Positions 1-10,389 of a stretch of 64,000 nucleotides of DNA are shown here, piece by piece. The DNA is from Acanthornis magna. Its lineage: Eukaryota > Chordata > Aves > Passeriformes > Acanthizidae. Numbering within the stretch: position 1 is the stretch's first letter; every line of letters begins with the position of its first letter. The stretch lies in NCBI GenBank assembly GCA_036785705.1, contig JAWUZG010001063.1, positions 1-64,000 of the forward strand, read 5' to 3'. The notes under the pieces were generated by a model. It saw only the letters and a program-made list of their open reading frames with translations, was not told where the DNA came from and ran no database searches. Position numbers and translations under genes: made by a program.

Positions 1-239
1 AAGGACTTTCAGCAGAATTCAAGGCCAAAACAACACACGCTGGCCCTCTGAAAGACACCTGGAGACATTTGCAAATAGCACATGCTCCAAGTGCCTGGAC
101 CATGTTCCAAGGCAAAGCAGCCGGCCCAAAGCATCCTGCTACAACCTCCCAGGCGGCTCCCGACTGCTACAGAGCACTCAGCTCCAAAGCACTCCCAGGC
201 CTTCCAGCCTCACAGCCCACAGGCCTACAGCCTTCTGCA
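1..239 (+). repeat. Unit segment I: non-subrepeated lead segment
   Basis: This stretch precedes the clear 68-bp periodicity. It contains the only EcoRI site of the unit (15-20). The last 100 bases become rich in CAG, CCAGG and CACAG words and grade into domain A. No gene or known element is recognised. Two base differences at 98 and 103 distinguish units 1 and 3 from the rest. Confidence 0.8.
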
Positions 240-945
240 GAGCCCTGAGCTCACCTGCACTCACACACCTACCATGGGCACCTGCCACAGCTCTCCGGCC
301 ATGAGGGACAGACGTGTGCTCTCAGGCACTCACAGCCATTCCAAGCTGATATCCCAGGGCCCTTTGATCTCATCAGGCACCGCTGCTATGGCACAGGCAC
401 TCCCTGCGCTTCCACGGGGCCATCCCAGGGCTCTCGAGGCTCCTCAAGAACACTGAGGGCACACACAACCCCAGCGGCTCCATAGGGACATGCCACGACT
501 CTCCCATTTGACAAACCTCTCTGCACGCACATCACGGCCTTCAACAGGCTCTCAGGGCTGACAGCCCACGAGTCTCACGCTGCTAAGGTGCCGCCAGCTC
601 ACGGCCACTCACAGGGCCTCCATGGGGACATCCCTGCACCCTCCATCCTCCTCAAGAGCGGGCAAGTCCCTGACACTCACACTTGCCCCCTGGGCACACT
701 CCAGCCATCTCCAGGCTGCCAAAGAGCCACGAGGCCACATCTTGTCACAGGAACTCCCTGGAGACACGCCAGAGCTATCCAGCTTTCAAAAGAACACTGA
801 GCTCACAGGCTGTCCCAGGACAGCCATAGGCACATGCCAGGAGTCCACACGCTGCCCAGAAGCCCTGGTGTCACAAGCACTCACTCCCAGCACCTCGGTG
901 CTGACATCCCAGGCGGCTCCACGCTGCTAAAGAGATGTGATGGCA
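240..945 (+). repeat. Domain A: about ten degenerate ~68-bp subrepeats
   Basis: Successive copies start near 240, 303, 382, 448, 516, 587, 656, 724, 792, 861 and 932, spaced 63-79 bp and mostly 68. Each follows the same plan: a GAG-CTCTGA-like start, then TCACAGGCACTCAC, a GGCTCCATGGGGACATCC-like middle, a CTCTCCAGGCTGC-like stretch, and an end in TAAA or CAAA. Copies within the domain are clearly diverged from each other, whereas the same copy is almost identical between 3.46-kb units. The subrepeat is therefore much older than the current array. The corresponding domain in unit k starts 239 bases after that unit's first base. Confidence 0.85.
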
Positions 946-1592
946 CAGGCACTTTTACATCACTCCAAGAATCATAGGAAAGCTATCGGGAAAGAAAGAT
1001 TTCATGGAAAAGCCACAGCAGGACAAGCTTCCTTGCTAAGCTTCACTCTACTACTTATACCATGCTTAAAGCACAGTGAGGAAAAGCAACAAACAAAAAT
1101 CCAGAGTCAATCAATCCAAAATGAAATCAAACCCAAATTATCTCTGTCTGTCTGTCCGTGTGCGTGAGGCTGTGTCTCTAAAGAAGAGAAAGGGTCAGGA
1201 TAAGAAGAACATGGCCCAAAGGCTCAAGAGCACTTCCCTTAAGAGCACTTCAGCTTGAGCAACACTTCACTTGATAACTCAAATTCAAATGAACAGCTTA
1301 GGGCAGGAACAGTAGTTAAGAGCATTTCAACTGAACTGGACTTCAACTACACAACGCTTCACTTAGAACTGAGCTGGAACCCAAGACCTCAGCAAAGGAT
1401 CCACACAGCCCTTACCATAGCACTGCAGGAACTTCGAGACCTAACTTAGGGACAAACCTAAAGCACTTCTGAATCCACCAGAGCAGCCCCTCTCCCACAT
1501 TGCAGAGAGCGCATGCACACCTGCACTCCCACAAGCACACAAAGAGGCTCTACGAGGCAAAATTCCCCTCCAAGCTACTGAAATACTCCTTT
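946..1592 (+). repeat. Unit segment II: AT-richer unique segment with TCTG tract
   Basis: Domain A gives way here to sequence without the 68-bp period. It holds two HindIII sites 13 bp apart (1025-1030 and 1038-1043), a short TCTG microsatellite at about 1143-1158, and loosely repeated AAGAGCACTTC words near 1228-1250. None of the short open frames resembles a known protein. A diverged relative of the segment is found at 59925-60522, where the TCTG/TGTG tract is longer and different. Confidence 0.8.
1143..1158 (+). repeat. TCTG microsatellite inside the unit
   Basis: A short run of TCTG/TGTC steps ends in TCCGTGTGCGTG. Its length is the same in the copies I compared, which is unusual for a microsatellite and fits very recent copying of the whole unit. 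In the diverged module the counterpart at 60134-60172 is longer and interrupted by TGTA and TGTGCGAG. Confidence 0.8.
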
Positions 1593-1765
1593 CACGTGCC
1601 TTGCCATCTTCTCAGCGGCCAAAGCCTGAGGCCTCGGGGAGCAGCAGGATCGGGGGCCCAGGAGCCGTGCTCCTTCGCGGATCCCCCGAGTGCAGCAAAC
1701 GGGACAGCTGCCGGCTGGCAGAGGCCCCACGCACAGGGACTTTGCTGCTCACCGCTGCTGCGGCC
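1593..1765. other. CpG-dense patch (mini CpG island)
   Basis: Thirteen CpG dinucleotides fall at 1595, 1616, 1635, 1651, 1666, 1676, 1678, 1687, 1700, 1712, 1730, 1753 and 1761. The rest of the unit is comparatively CpG-poor. The patch begins with an E-box CACGTG and contains a GGATCC/GGATGC polymorphism at 1679-1684. It is the richest site of differences between units, for example CTCGGGGAGCAGC versus CTCCGGGAGCGGC. The whole patch is absent from the diverged module in unit 18. A promoter-like role is possible, but no TATA element or initiator was identified, so it is annotated only as a composition feature. Confidence 0.65.
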
Positions 1766-2104
1766 CAGCACAGCTGCCAGGGCCTCCTTTGGCACCCCTG
1801 CTTACAGGGCCCCAAGGCATGGCCTTTAGTCACAACAAGCCTTCAGCCTGGCCCCACTTCTCATCGGCAGCTTTCCCTGAACACAGGACAACACCAATGT
1901 GATGCCATCCAGGCAAAAACAAATTTCAAAGTCTGTTCAACAGGCAAAAAAAGCAGGAGCACCTTAGAACACAGCACTTCCTGGCAGCACACAGCGTTTC
2001 TCAGAAGCTCCACAGCACCTCAGCCCCGCTGCCTTCGTCAAGGCCAAGGCCTCAGCAGCATTTCTCATATCATGCTGCAGCCTGAAAAAAGGGCAGGGGG
2101 GGAT
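1766..2104 (+). repeat. Unit segment III: link between CpG patch and domain B
   Basis: This non-subrepeated stretch includes an A-run near 1947-1953 and, at 2096-2102, a run of seven G. The G-run has the same length in the units I compared. No gene is recognised. Its diverged counterpart at 60523-60740 keeps the CAATGT...CAGGCAAAAAC and GCACTTCCTGG words but lacks the G-run. Confidence 0.75.
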
Positions 2105-2808
2105 GCACCAGCACAAGCAGGGACATCACACCTGCCCACAGGCTCCCCATGCTCACATCCCATGGCATCCTGGGGCTCTCTCAGCTTCCAAAGACCTCTG
2201 AGGTCACGGGCTCTCACAGTGCCTCCATGGGGACATCCCACGTGTCTCTAAGTGCTAAGGAGCTCTTTTGCAACTGCCACTCCCTGGCCTTCCAGGGGGA
2301 CATGCCAGGGCTCTCTCTATCTTCCTAAACAACACACACAACAAGGGCAATGCCAGGGCCTGCAGGGTAACATCCCGGCAATCTGCACACTGCTAAGGAG
2401 CCACGCTGTCACAGCAACTCACAGGGCATGGCCTGTGACATTCCCTCCGTCTCCCTGCTGCTGCTGGACAGCTCTGATGTCACAGGCACTCATCTCTGGC
2501 CCCTGCAGCCATTCCAGGCCTTTCCATGCTGCCAAAGCGCTCTGATGTCACAGACACGCACTGTGGCTTCATGGCCACATGCCAAGGCTCTCCAGGCTGC
2601 AAAAGAGCCCTTTAGCCACAGGCACTTACACAGGTGCCATGGGCACATCTTAGTGCTCCCTCTGCTCATAGGAACCCCGAGGTCACCAGATATCCTGGCG
2701 GCTCCGTGGCCACATCCCCAGGCTCTCCAGGCTGCTCAAGAGCTCTGATCTCACCTGCACTCACACAAGCTCCTCGGGGACATCTGTCGCTGCTGTGCTG
2801 GCAGATTC
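2105..2808 (+). repeat. Domain B: about ten degenerate ~68-bp subrepeats
   Basis: In-phase copies start at 2193, 2260, 2330, 2398, 2470, 2537, 2605, 2672 and 2740, spaced 67-72 bp, preceded by a poorer copy from about 2105. They follow the domain A plan: CTCTGATGTCACAGGCACTC, then a CCATGGGCACATC-like middle, then CTCTCCAGGCTGC and CAAA or TAAG. Domains A and B therefore share one founder subrepeat. A junction in unit 18 joins a domain B copy to a domain A copy in phase, showing the two domains can recombine. Confidence 0.85.
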
Positions 2809-3463
2809 ACACAAAGCCTCCCAGAGCAGCCTGGCCACTGAGTCACGAGGGCCAGAGAGCAGCCCTTGGCTTTCTCAACTCCTTCTCAGACACAGGAGCC
2901 TTGGCGGCGGCTGCATCCAATCCCAGCCTCACACTTAAAGCCAGTGCTTTAAGTAACTCTGTCCCGCAGCACTTACAAATGGCCCATCTGATCTATTCCT
3001 AGAAAAGCAGCTCTTCCCTAACACAAATGATTCGACACAGACAACTCAATCCCAATTACTGACCACTCCATAGAAAAGCTAAACCTACTCCTGGGAGCCT
3101 ACACAGAGTACAATGGAGTGCACTCTATGAAAACAATAGGAAAGCAGTCATATCTTACAGCAAGCAAAAAAACCCAATTCCCAAGTAGAGCTCCATGTAA
3201 CTCACCACACCAACACTCCTGGGCAGCTCTCTCTCCCTTCACCACCAACAGTGCCCTTGCTTGCTGTCCACTTCCCCAGCAGGAGCCCTCACACACTCCA
3301 AGGAGGAACACGCTAGAAAAACCTCCCCTAGGAAAGGGGACTGACTGCACATTGACACTCTCAAGGGACTGACTGTCAGGCAGACGCCTGCAACTCCCGG
3401 CAGCAGCTCAGCTGCCAAATCTTTGCCTCACTAGCAGCACCTTCATGCAGGCTTCCTTGCCAG
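2809..3463 (+). repeat. Unit segment IV: unique tail segment
   Basis: No 68-bp period is visible here. The segment contains the hairpin at 2933-2954 and a short direct repeat, GGGACTGACTG, at 3337-3347 and 3365-3375. It also has a C/T difference in GTAACTCTG versus GTAACTTTG that marks unit groups. A GTGCAC at about 3119 is GTGTAC in units 14-16. Open frames of about 83 codons occur on both strands but look like chance. Confidence 0.75.
2933..2954. other. Small perfect hairpin in each unit
   Basis: ACTTAAAG at 2933-2940 and CTTTAAGT at 2947-2954 are exact reverse complements around the loop CCAGTG. The hairpin recurs at the same place in the other units. There is no T-run or other sign that it acts as a terminator, and its role is unknown. 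Confidence 0.6.
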
Positions 3464-6400
3464 AAGGACTTTCAGCAGAATTCAAGGCCAAAACAACACA
3501 CGCTGGCCCTCTGAAAGACACCTGGAGACATTTGCAAATAGCACATGCTCCAAGTGCCTGCACCACGTTCCAAGGCAAAGCAGCCGGCCCAAAGCATCCT
3601 GCTACAACCTCCCAGGCGGCTCCCGACTGCTACAGAGCACTCAGCTCCAAAGCACTCCCAGGCCTTCCAGCCTCACAGCCCACAGGCCTACAGCCTTCTG
3701 CAGAGCCCTGAGCTCACCTGCACTCACACACCTACCATGGGCACCTGCCACAGCTCTCCGGCCATGAGGGACAGACGTGTGCTCTCAGGCACTCACAGCC
3801 ATTCCAAGCTGATATCCCAGGGCCCTTTGATCTCATCAGGCACCGCTGCTATGGCACAGGCACTCCCTGCGCTTCCACGGGGCCATCCCAGGGCTCTCGA
3901 GGCTCCTCAAGAACACTGAGGGCACACACAACCCCAGCGGCTCCATAGGGACATGCCACGACTCTCCCATTTGACAAACCTCTCTGCACGCACATCACGG
4001 CCTTCAACAGGCTCTCAGGGCTGACAGCCCACGAGTCTCACGCTGCTAAGGTGCCGCCAGCTCACGGCCACTCACAGGGCCTCCATGGGGACATCCCTGC
4101 ACCCTCCATCCTCCTCAAGAGCGGGCAAGTCCCTGACACTCACACTTGCCCCCTGGGCACACTCCAGCCATCTCCAGGCTGCCAAAGAGCCACGAGGCCA
4201 CATCTTGTCACAGGAACTCCCTGGAGACACGCCAGAGCTATCCAGCTTTCAAAAGAACACTGAGCTCACAGGCTGTCCCAGGACAGCCATAGGCACATGC
4301 CAGGAGTCCACACGCTGCCCAGAAGCCCTGGTGTCACAAGCACTCACTCCCAGCACCTCGGTGCTGACATCCCAGGCGGCTCCACGCTGCTAAAGAGATG
4401 TGATGGCACAGGCACTTTTACATCACTCCAAGAATCATAGGAAAGCTATCGGGAAAGAAAGATTTCATGGAAAAGCCACAGCAGGACAAGCTTCCTTGCT
4501 AAGCTTCACTCTACTACTTATACCATGCTTAAAGCACAGTGAGGAAAAGCAACAAACAAAAATCCAGAGTCAATCAATCCAAAATGAAATCAAACCCAAA
4601 TTATCTCTGTCTGTCTGTCCGTGTGCGTGAGGCTGTGTCTCTAAAGAAGAGAAAGGGTCAGGATAAGAAGAACATGGCCCAAAGGCTCAAGAGCACTTCC
4701 CTTAAGAGCACTTCAGCTTGAGCAACACTTCACTTGATAACTCAAATTCAAATGAACAGCTTAGGGCAGGAACAGCAGTTAAGAGCATTTCAACTGAACT
4801 GGACTTCAACTACACAACGCTTCACTTAGAACTGAGCTGGAACCCAAGCCCTCAGCAAAGGATCCACACAGCCCTTACCATAGCACTGCAGGAACTTCGA
4901 GACCTAACTTAGGGACAAACCTAAAGCACTTCTGAATCCACCAGAGCAGCCCCTCTCCCACATTGCAGAGAGCGCATGCACACCTGCACTCCCACAAGCA
5001 CACAAAGAGGCTCTACGAGGCAAAATTCCCCTCCAAGCTACTGAAATACTCCTTTCACGTGCCTTGCCATCTTCTCAGCGGCCAAAGCCTGAGGCCTCGG
5101 GGAGCAGCAGGATCGGGGGCCCAGGAGCCGTGCTCCTTCGCGGATGCCCCGAGTGCAGCAAACGGGACAGCTGCCGGCTGGCAGAGGCCCCACGCACAGG
5201 GACTTTGCTGCTCACCGCTGCTGCGGCCCAGCACAGCTGCCAGGGCCTCCTTTGGCACCCCTGCTTACAGGGCCCCAAGGCATGGCCTTTAGTCACAACA
5301 AGCCTTCAGCCTGGCCCCACTTCTCATCGGCAGCTTTCCCTGAACACAGGACAACACCAATGTGATGCCATCCAGGCAAAAACAAATTTCAAAGTCTGTT
5401 CAACAGGCAAAAAAAGCAGGAGCACCTTAGAACACAGCACTTCCTGGCAGCACACAGCGTTTCTCAGAAGCTCCACAGCACCTCAGCCCCGCTGCCTTCG
5501 TCAAGGCCAAGGCCTCAGCAGCATTTCTCATATCATGCTGCAGCCTGAAAAAAGGGCAGGGGGGGATGCACCAGCACAAGCAGGGACATCACACCTGCCC
5601 ACAGGCTCCCCATGCTCACATCCCATGGCATCCTGGGGCTCTCTCAGCTTCCAAAGACCTCTGAGGTCACGGGCTCTCACAGTGCCTCCATGGGGACATC
5701 CCACGTGTCTCTAAGTGCTAAGGAGCTCTTTTGCAACTGCCACTCCCTGGCCTTCCAGGGGGACATGCCAGGGCTCTCTCTATCTTCCTAAACAACACAC
5801 ACAACAAGGGCAATGCCAGGGCCTGCAGGGTAACATCCCGGCAATCTGCACGCTGATAAGGAGCCACGCTGTCACAGCAACTCACAGGGCATGGCCTGTG
5901 ACATTCCCTCCGTCTCCCTGCTGCTGCTGGACAGCTCTGATGTCACAGGCACTCATCTCTGGCCCCTGCAGCCATTCCAGGCCTTTCCATGCTGCCAAAG
6001 CGCTCTGATGTCACAGACACGCACTGTGGCTTCATGGCCACATGCCAAGGCTCTCCAGGCTGCAAAAGAGCCCTTTAGCCACAGGCACTTACACAGGTGC
6101 CATGGGCACATCTTAGTGCTCCCTCTGCTCATAGGAACCCCGAGGTCACCAGATATCCTGGCGGCTCCGTGGCCACATCCCCAGGCTCTCCAGGCTGCTC
6201 AAGAGCTCTGATCTCACCTGCACTCACACAAGCTCCTCGGGGACATCTGTCGCTGCTGTGCTGGCAGATTCACACAAAGCCTCCCAGAGCAGCCTGGCCA
6301 CTGAGTCACGAGGGCCAGAGAGCAGCCCTTGGCTTTCTCAACTCCTTCTCAGACACAGGAGCCTTGGCGGCGGCTGCATCCAATCCCAGCCTCACACTTA

Positions 6401-6926
6401 AAGCCAGTGCTTTAAGTAACTCTGTCCCGCAGCACTTACAAATGGCCCATCTGATCTATTCCTAGAAAAGCAGCTCTTCCCTAACACAAATGATTCGACA
6501 CAGACAACTCAATCCCAATTACTGACCACTCCATAGAAAAGCTAAACCTACTCCTGGGAGCCTACACAGAGTACAATGGAGTGCACTCTATGAAAACAAT
6601 AGGAAAGCAGTCATATCTTACAGCAAGCAAAAAAACCCAATTCCCAAGTAGAGCTCCATGTAACTCACCACACCAACACTCCTGGGCAGCTCTCTCTCCC
6701 TTCACCACCAACAGTGCCCTTGCTTGCTGTCCACTTCCCCAGCAGGAGCCCTCACACACTCCAAGGAGGAACACGCTAGAAAAACCTCCCCTAGGAAAGG
6801 GGACTGACTGCACATTGACACTCTCAAGGGACTGACTGTCAGGCAGACGCCTGCAACTCCCGGCAGCAGCTCAGCTGCCAAATCTTTGCCTCACTAGCAG
6901 CACCTTCATGCAGGCTTCCTTGCCAG
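3464..6926 (+). repeat. Repeat unit 2
   Basis: This is a full 3,463-bp copy. Domain A is 3703-4408, the CpG patch 5056-5228 and domain B 5568-6271. It has C at unit 98 and 103, T at 350, GGATGC in the CpG patch, TGG near 2171 and A at unit 2393 (base 5856), with CGC just before it. A private C at 4849 (CCAAGCCC) is seen in no other copy. Confidence 0.97.
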
Positions 6927-9900
6927 AAGGACTTTCAGCAGAATTCAAGGCCAAAACAACACACGCTGGCCCTCTGAAAGACACCTGGAGACATTTGCAA
7001 ATAGCACATGCTCCAAGTGCCTGGACCATGTTCCAAGGCAAAGCAGCCGGCCCAAAGCATCCTGCTACAACCTCCCAGGCGGCTCCCGACTGCTACAGAG
7101 CACTCAGCTCCAAAGCACTCCCAGGCCTTCCAGCCTCACAGCCCACAGGCCTACAGCCTTCTGCAGAGCCCTGAGCTCACCTGCACTCACACACCTACCA
7201 TGGGCACCTGCCACAGCTCTCCGGCCATGAGGGACAGACGTGTGCTCTCAGGCACTCACAGCCATTCCAAGCTGATATCCCAGGGCCCTTTGATCTCATC
7301 AGGCACCGCTGCTATGGCACAGGCACTCCCTGCGCTTCCACGGGGCCATCCCAGGGCTCTCGAGGCTCCTCAAGAACACTGAGGGCACACACAACCCCAG
7401 CGGCTCCATAGGGACATGCCACGACTCTCCCATTTGACAAACCTCTCTGCACGCACATCACGGCCTTCAACAGGCTCTCAGGGCTGACAGCCCACGAGTC
7501 TCACGCTGCTAAGGTGCCGCCAGCTCACGGCCACTCACAGGGCCTCCATGGGGACATCCCTGCACCCTCCATCCTCCTCAAGAGCGGGCAAGTCCCTGAC
7601 ACTCACACTTGCCCCCTGGGCACACTCCAGCCATCTCCAGGCTGCCAAAGAGCCACGAGGCCACATCTTGTCACAGGAACTCCCTGGAGACACGCCAGAG
7701 CTATCCAGCTTTCAAAAGAACACTGAGCTCACAGGCTGTCCCAGGACAGCCATAGGCACATGCCAGGAGTCCACACGCTGCCCAGAAGCCCTGGTGTCAC
7801 AAGCACTCACTCCCAGCACCTCGGTGCTGACATCCCAGGCGGCTCCACGCTGCTAAAGAGATGTGATGGCACAGGCACTTTTACATCACTCCAAGAATCA
7901 TAGGAAAGCTATCGGGAAAGAAAGATTTCATGGAAAAGCCACAGCAGGACAAGCTTCCTTGCTAAGCTTCACTCTACTACTTATACCATGCTTAAAGCAC
8001 AGTGAGGAAAAGCAACAAACAAAAATCCAGAGTCAATCAATCCAAAATGAAATCAAACCCAAATTATCTCTGTCTGTCTGTCCGTGTGCGTGAGGCTGTG
8101 TCTCTAAAGAAGAGAAAGGGTCAGGATAAGAAGAACATGGCCCAAAGGCTCAAGAGCACTTCCCTTAAGAGCACTTCAGCTTGAGCAACACTTCACTTGA
8201 TAACTCAAATTCAAATGAACAGCTTAGGGCAGGAACAGCAGTTAAGAGCATTTCAACTGAACTGGACTTCAACTACACAACGCTTCACTTAGAACTGAGC
8301 TGGAACCCAAGACCTCAGCAAAGGATCCACACAGCCCTTACCATAGCACTGCAGGAACTTCGAGACCTAACTTAGGGACAAACCTAAAGCACTTCTGAAT
8401 CCACCAGAGCAGCCCCTCTCCCACATTGCAGAGAGCGCATGCACACCTGCACTCCCACAAGCACACAAAGAGGCTCTACGAGGCAAAATTCCCCTCCAAG
8501 CTACTGAAATACTCCTTTCACGTGCCTTGCCATCTTCTCAGCGGCCAAAGCCTGAGGCCTCGGGGAGCAGCAGGATCGGGGGCCCAGGAGCCGTGCTCCT
8601 TCGCGGATCCCCCGAGTGCAGCAAACGGGACAGCTGCCGGCTGGCAGAGGCCCCACGCACAGGGACTTTGCTGCTCACCGCTGCTGCGGCCCAGCACAGC
8701 TGCCAGGGCCTCCTTTGGCACCCCTGCTTACAGGGCCCCAAGGCATGGCCTTTAGTCACAACAAGCCTTCAGCCTGGCCCCACTTCTCATCGGCAGCTTT
8801 CCCTGAACACAGGACAACACCAATGTGATGCCATCCAGGCAAAAACAAATTTCAAAGTCTGTTCAACAGGCAAAAAAAGCAGGAGCACCTTAGAACACAG
8901 CACTTCCTGGCAGCACACAGCGTTTCTCAGAAGCTCCACAGCACCTCAGCCCCGCTGCCTTCGTCAAGGCCAAGGCCTCAGCAGCATTTCTCATATCATG
9001 CTGCAGCCTGAAAAAAGGGCAGGGGGGGATGCACCAGCACAAGCAGGGACATCACACCTGCCCACAGGCTCCCCATGCTCACATCCCATGGCATCCCGGG
9101 GCTCTCTCAGCTTCCAAAGACCTCTGAGGTCACGGGCTCTCACAGTGCCTCCATGGGGACATCCCACGTGTCTCTAAGTGCTAAGGAGCTCTTTTGCAAC
9201 TGCCACTCCCTGGCCTTCCAGGGGGACATGCCAGGGCTCTCTCTATCTTCCTAAACAACACACACAACAAGGGCAATGCCAGGGCCTGCAGGGTAACATC
9301 CCGGCAATCTGCACACTGCTAAGGAGCCACGCTGTCACAGCAACTCACAGGGCATGGCCTGTGACATTCCCTCCGTCTCCCTGCTGCTGCTGGACAGCTC
9401 TGATGTCACAGGCACTCATCTCTGGCCCCTGCAGCCATTCCAGGCCTTTCCATGCTGCCAAAGCGCTCTGATGTCACAGACACGCACTGTGGCTTCATGG
9501 CCACATGCCAAGGCTCTCCAGGCTGCAAAAGAGCCCTTTAGCCACAGGCACTTACACAGGTGCCATGGGCACATCTTAGTGCTCCCTCTGCTCATAGGAA
9601 CCCCGAGGTCACCAGATATCCTGGCGGCTCCGTGGCCACATCCCCAGGCTCTCCAGGCTGCTCAAGAGCTCTGATCTCACCTGCACTCACACAAGCTCCT
9701 CGGGGACATCTGTCGCTGCTGTGCTGGCAGATTCACACAAAGCCTCCCAGAGCAGCCTGGCCACTGAGTCACGAGGGCCAGAGAGCAGCCCTTGGCTTTC
9801 TCAACTCCTTCTCAGACACAGGAGCCTTGGCGGCGGCTGCATCCAATCCCAGCCTCACACTTAAAGCCAGTGCTTTAAGTAACTCTGTCCCGCAGCACTT

Positions 9901-10389
9901 ACAAATGGCCCATCTGATCTATTCCTAGAAAAGCAGCTCTTCCCTAACACAAATGATTCGACACAGACAACTCAATCCCAATTACTGACCACTCCATAGA
10001 AAAGCTAAACCTACTCCTGGGAGCCTACACAGAGTACAATGGAGTGCACTCTATGAAAACAATAGGAAAGCAGTCATATCTTACAGCAAGCAAAAAAACC
10101 CAATTCCCAAGTAGAGCTCCATGTAACTCACCACACCAACACTCCTGGGCAGCTCTCTCTCCCTTCACCACCAACAGTGCCCTTGCTTGCTGTCCACTTC
10201 CCCAGCAGGAGCCCTCACACACTCCAAGGAGGAACACGCTAGAAAAACCTCCCCTAGGAAAGGGGACTGACTGCACATTGACACTCTCAAGGGACTGACT
10301 GTCAGGCAGACGCCTGCAACTCCCGGCAGCAGCTCAGCTGCCAAATCTTTGCCTCACTAGCAGCACCTTCATGCAGGCTTCCTTGCCAG
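6927..10389 (+). repeat. Repeat unit 3
   Basis: This is a full 3,463-bp copy. Domain A is 7166-7871, the CpG patch 8519-8691 and domain B 9031-9734. It shares the G98/T103 pair with unit 1 but not with the intervening unit 2. It has the GGATCC form in the CpG patch and, unlike units 1 and 2, a CCCGGG near unit 2171. Confidence 0.97.

Larger units (their letters stand above)
1..3463 (+). repeat. Repeat unit 1 (reference unit)
   Basis: This copy is used as the coordinate reference. Domain A is 240-945, the CpG-dense patch 1593-1765 and domain B 2105-2808. It carries G at unit 98 and T at unit 103, a pair otherwise found only in unit 3. It has T at 350, giving an EcoRV-type GATATC, as in units 2-4. 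It has the GGATCC form at 1679-1684, TGG rather than CGG near 2171, and C at 2393. A private T at 1313 separates it from all other copies, which have C there. Confidence 0.97.

Noticed and set aside
82..456. Recurring open frames of 60-124 codons on the plus strand in domain A and the unique segments
   Set aside because: They are low-complexity translations (rich in H, S, P, A, L) of the 68-bp subrepeats, overlap in several frames, and show no family signature, so they are taken as chance.
240..945. Domain A considered as a CRISPR-like array
   Set aside because: Spacing near 68 bp is regular, but there is no alternation of identical repeats with unique spacers. The whole 68 bp is one degenerate tandem repeat in a eukaryotic-type sequence.
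1601..2251. Open frame of 216 codons recurring in nearly every unit
   Set aside because: It begins at TTG rather than ATG, resembles no known protein and spans CpG patch, link and domain B alike. Differences between units in this frame change amino acids about as often as they do not (S/C, S/G, K/E, R/Q, W/R against three silent ones). Unit 8 breaks the frame. Its persistence is explained by copying of the repeat.
3099..3350. Recurring 83-codon minus-strand frame with a hydrophobic, cysteine-containing look
   Set aside because: It overlaps an equally long plus-strand frame in the same segment. No homologue is recognised and no promoter or start context supports either.
3337..3375. GGGACTGACTG direct repeat as target-site duplication of a mobile element
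   Set aside because: The copies are only 28 bp apart with nothing element-like between them, so a small local duplication is enough.
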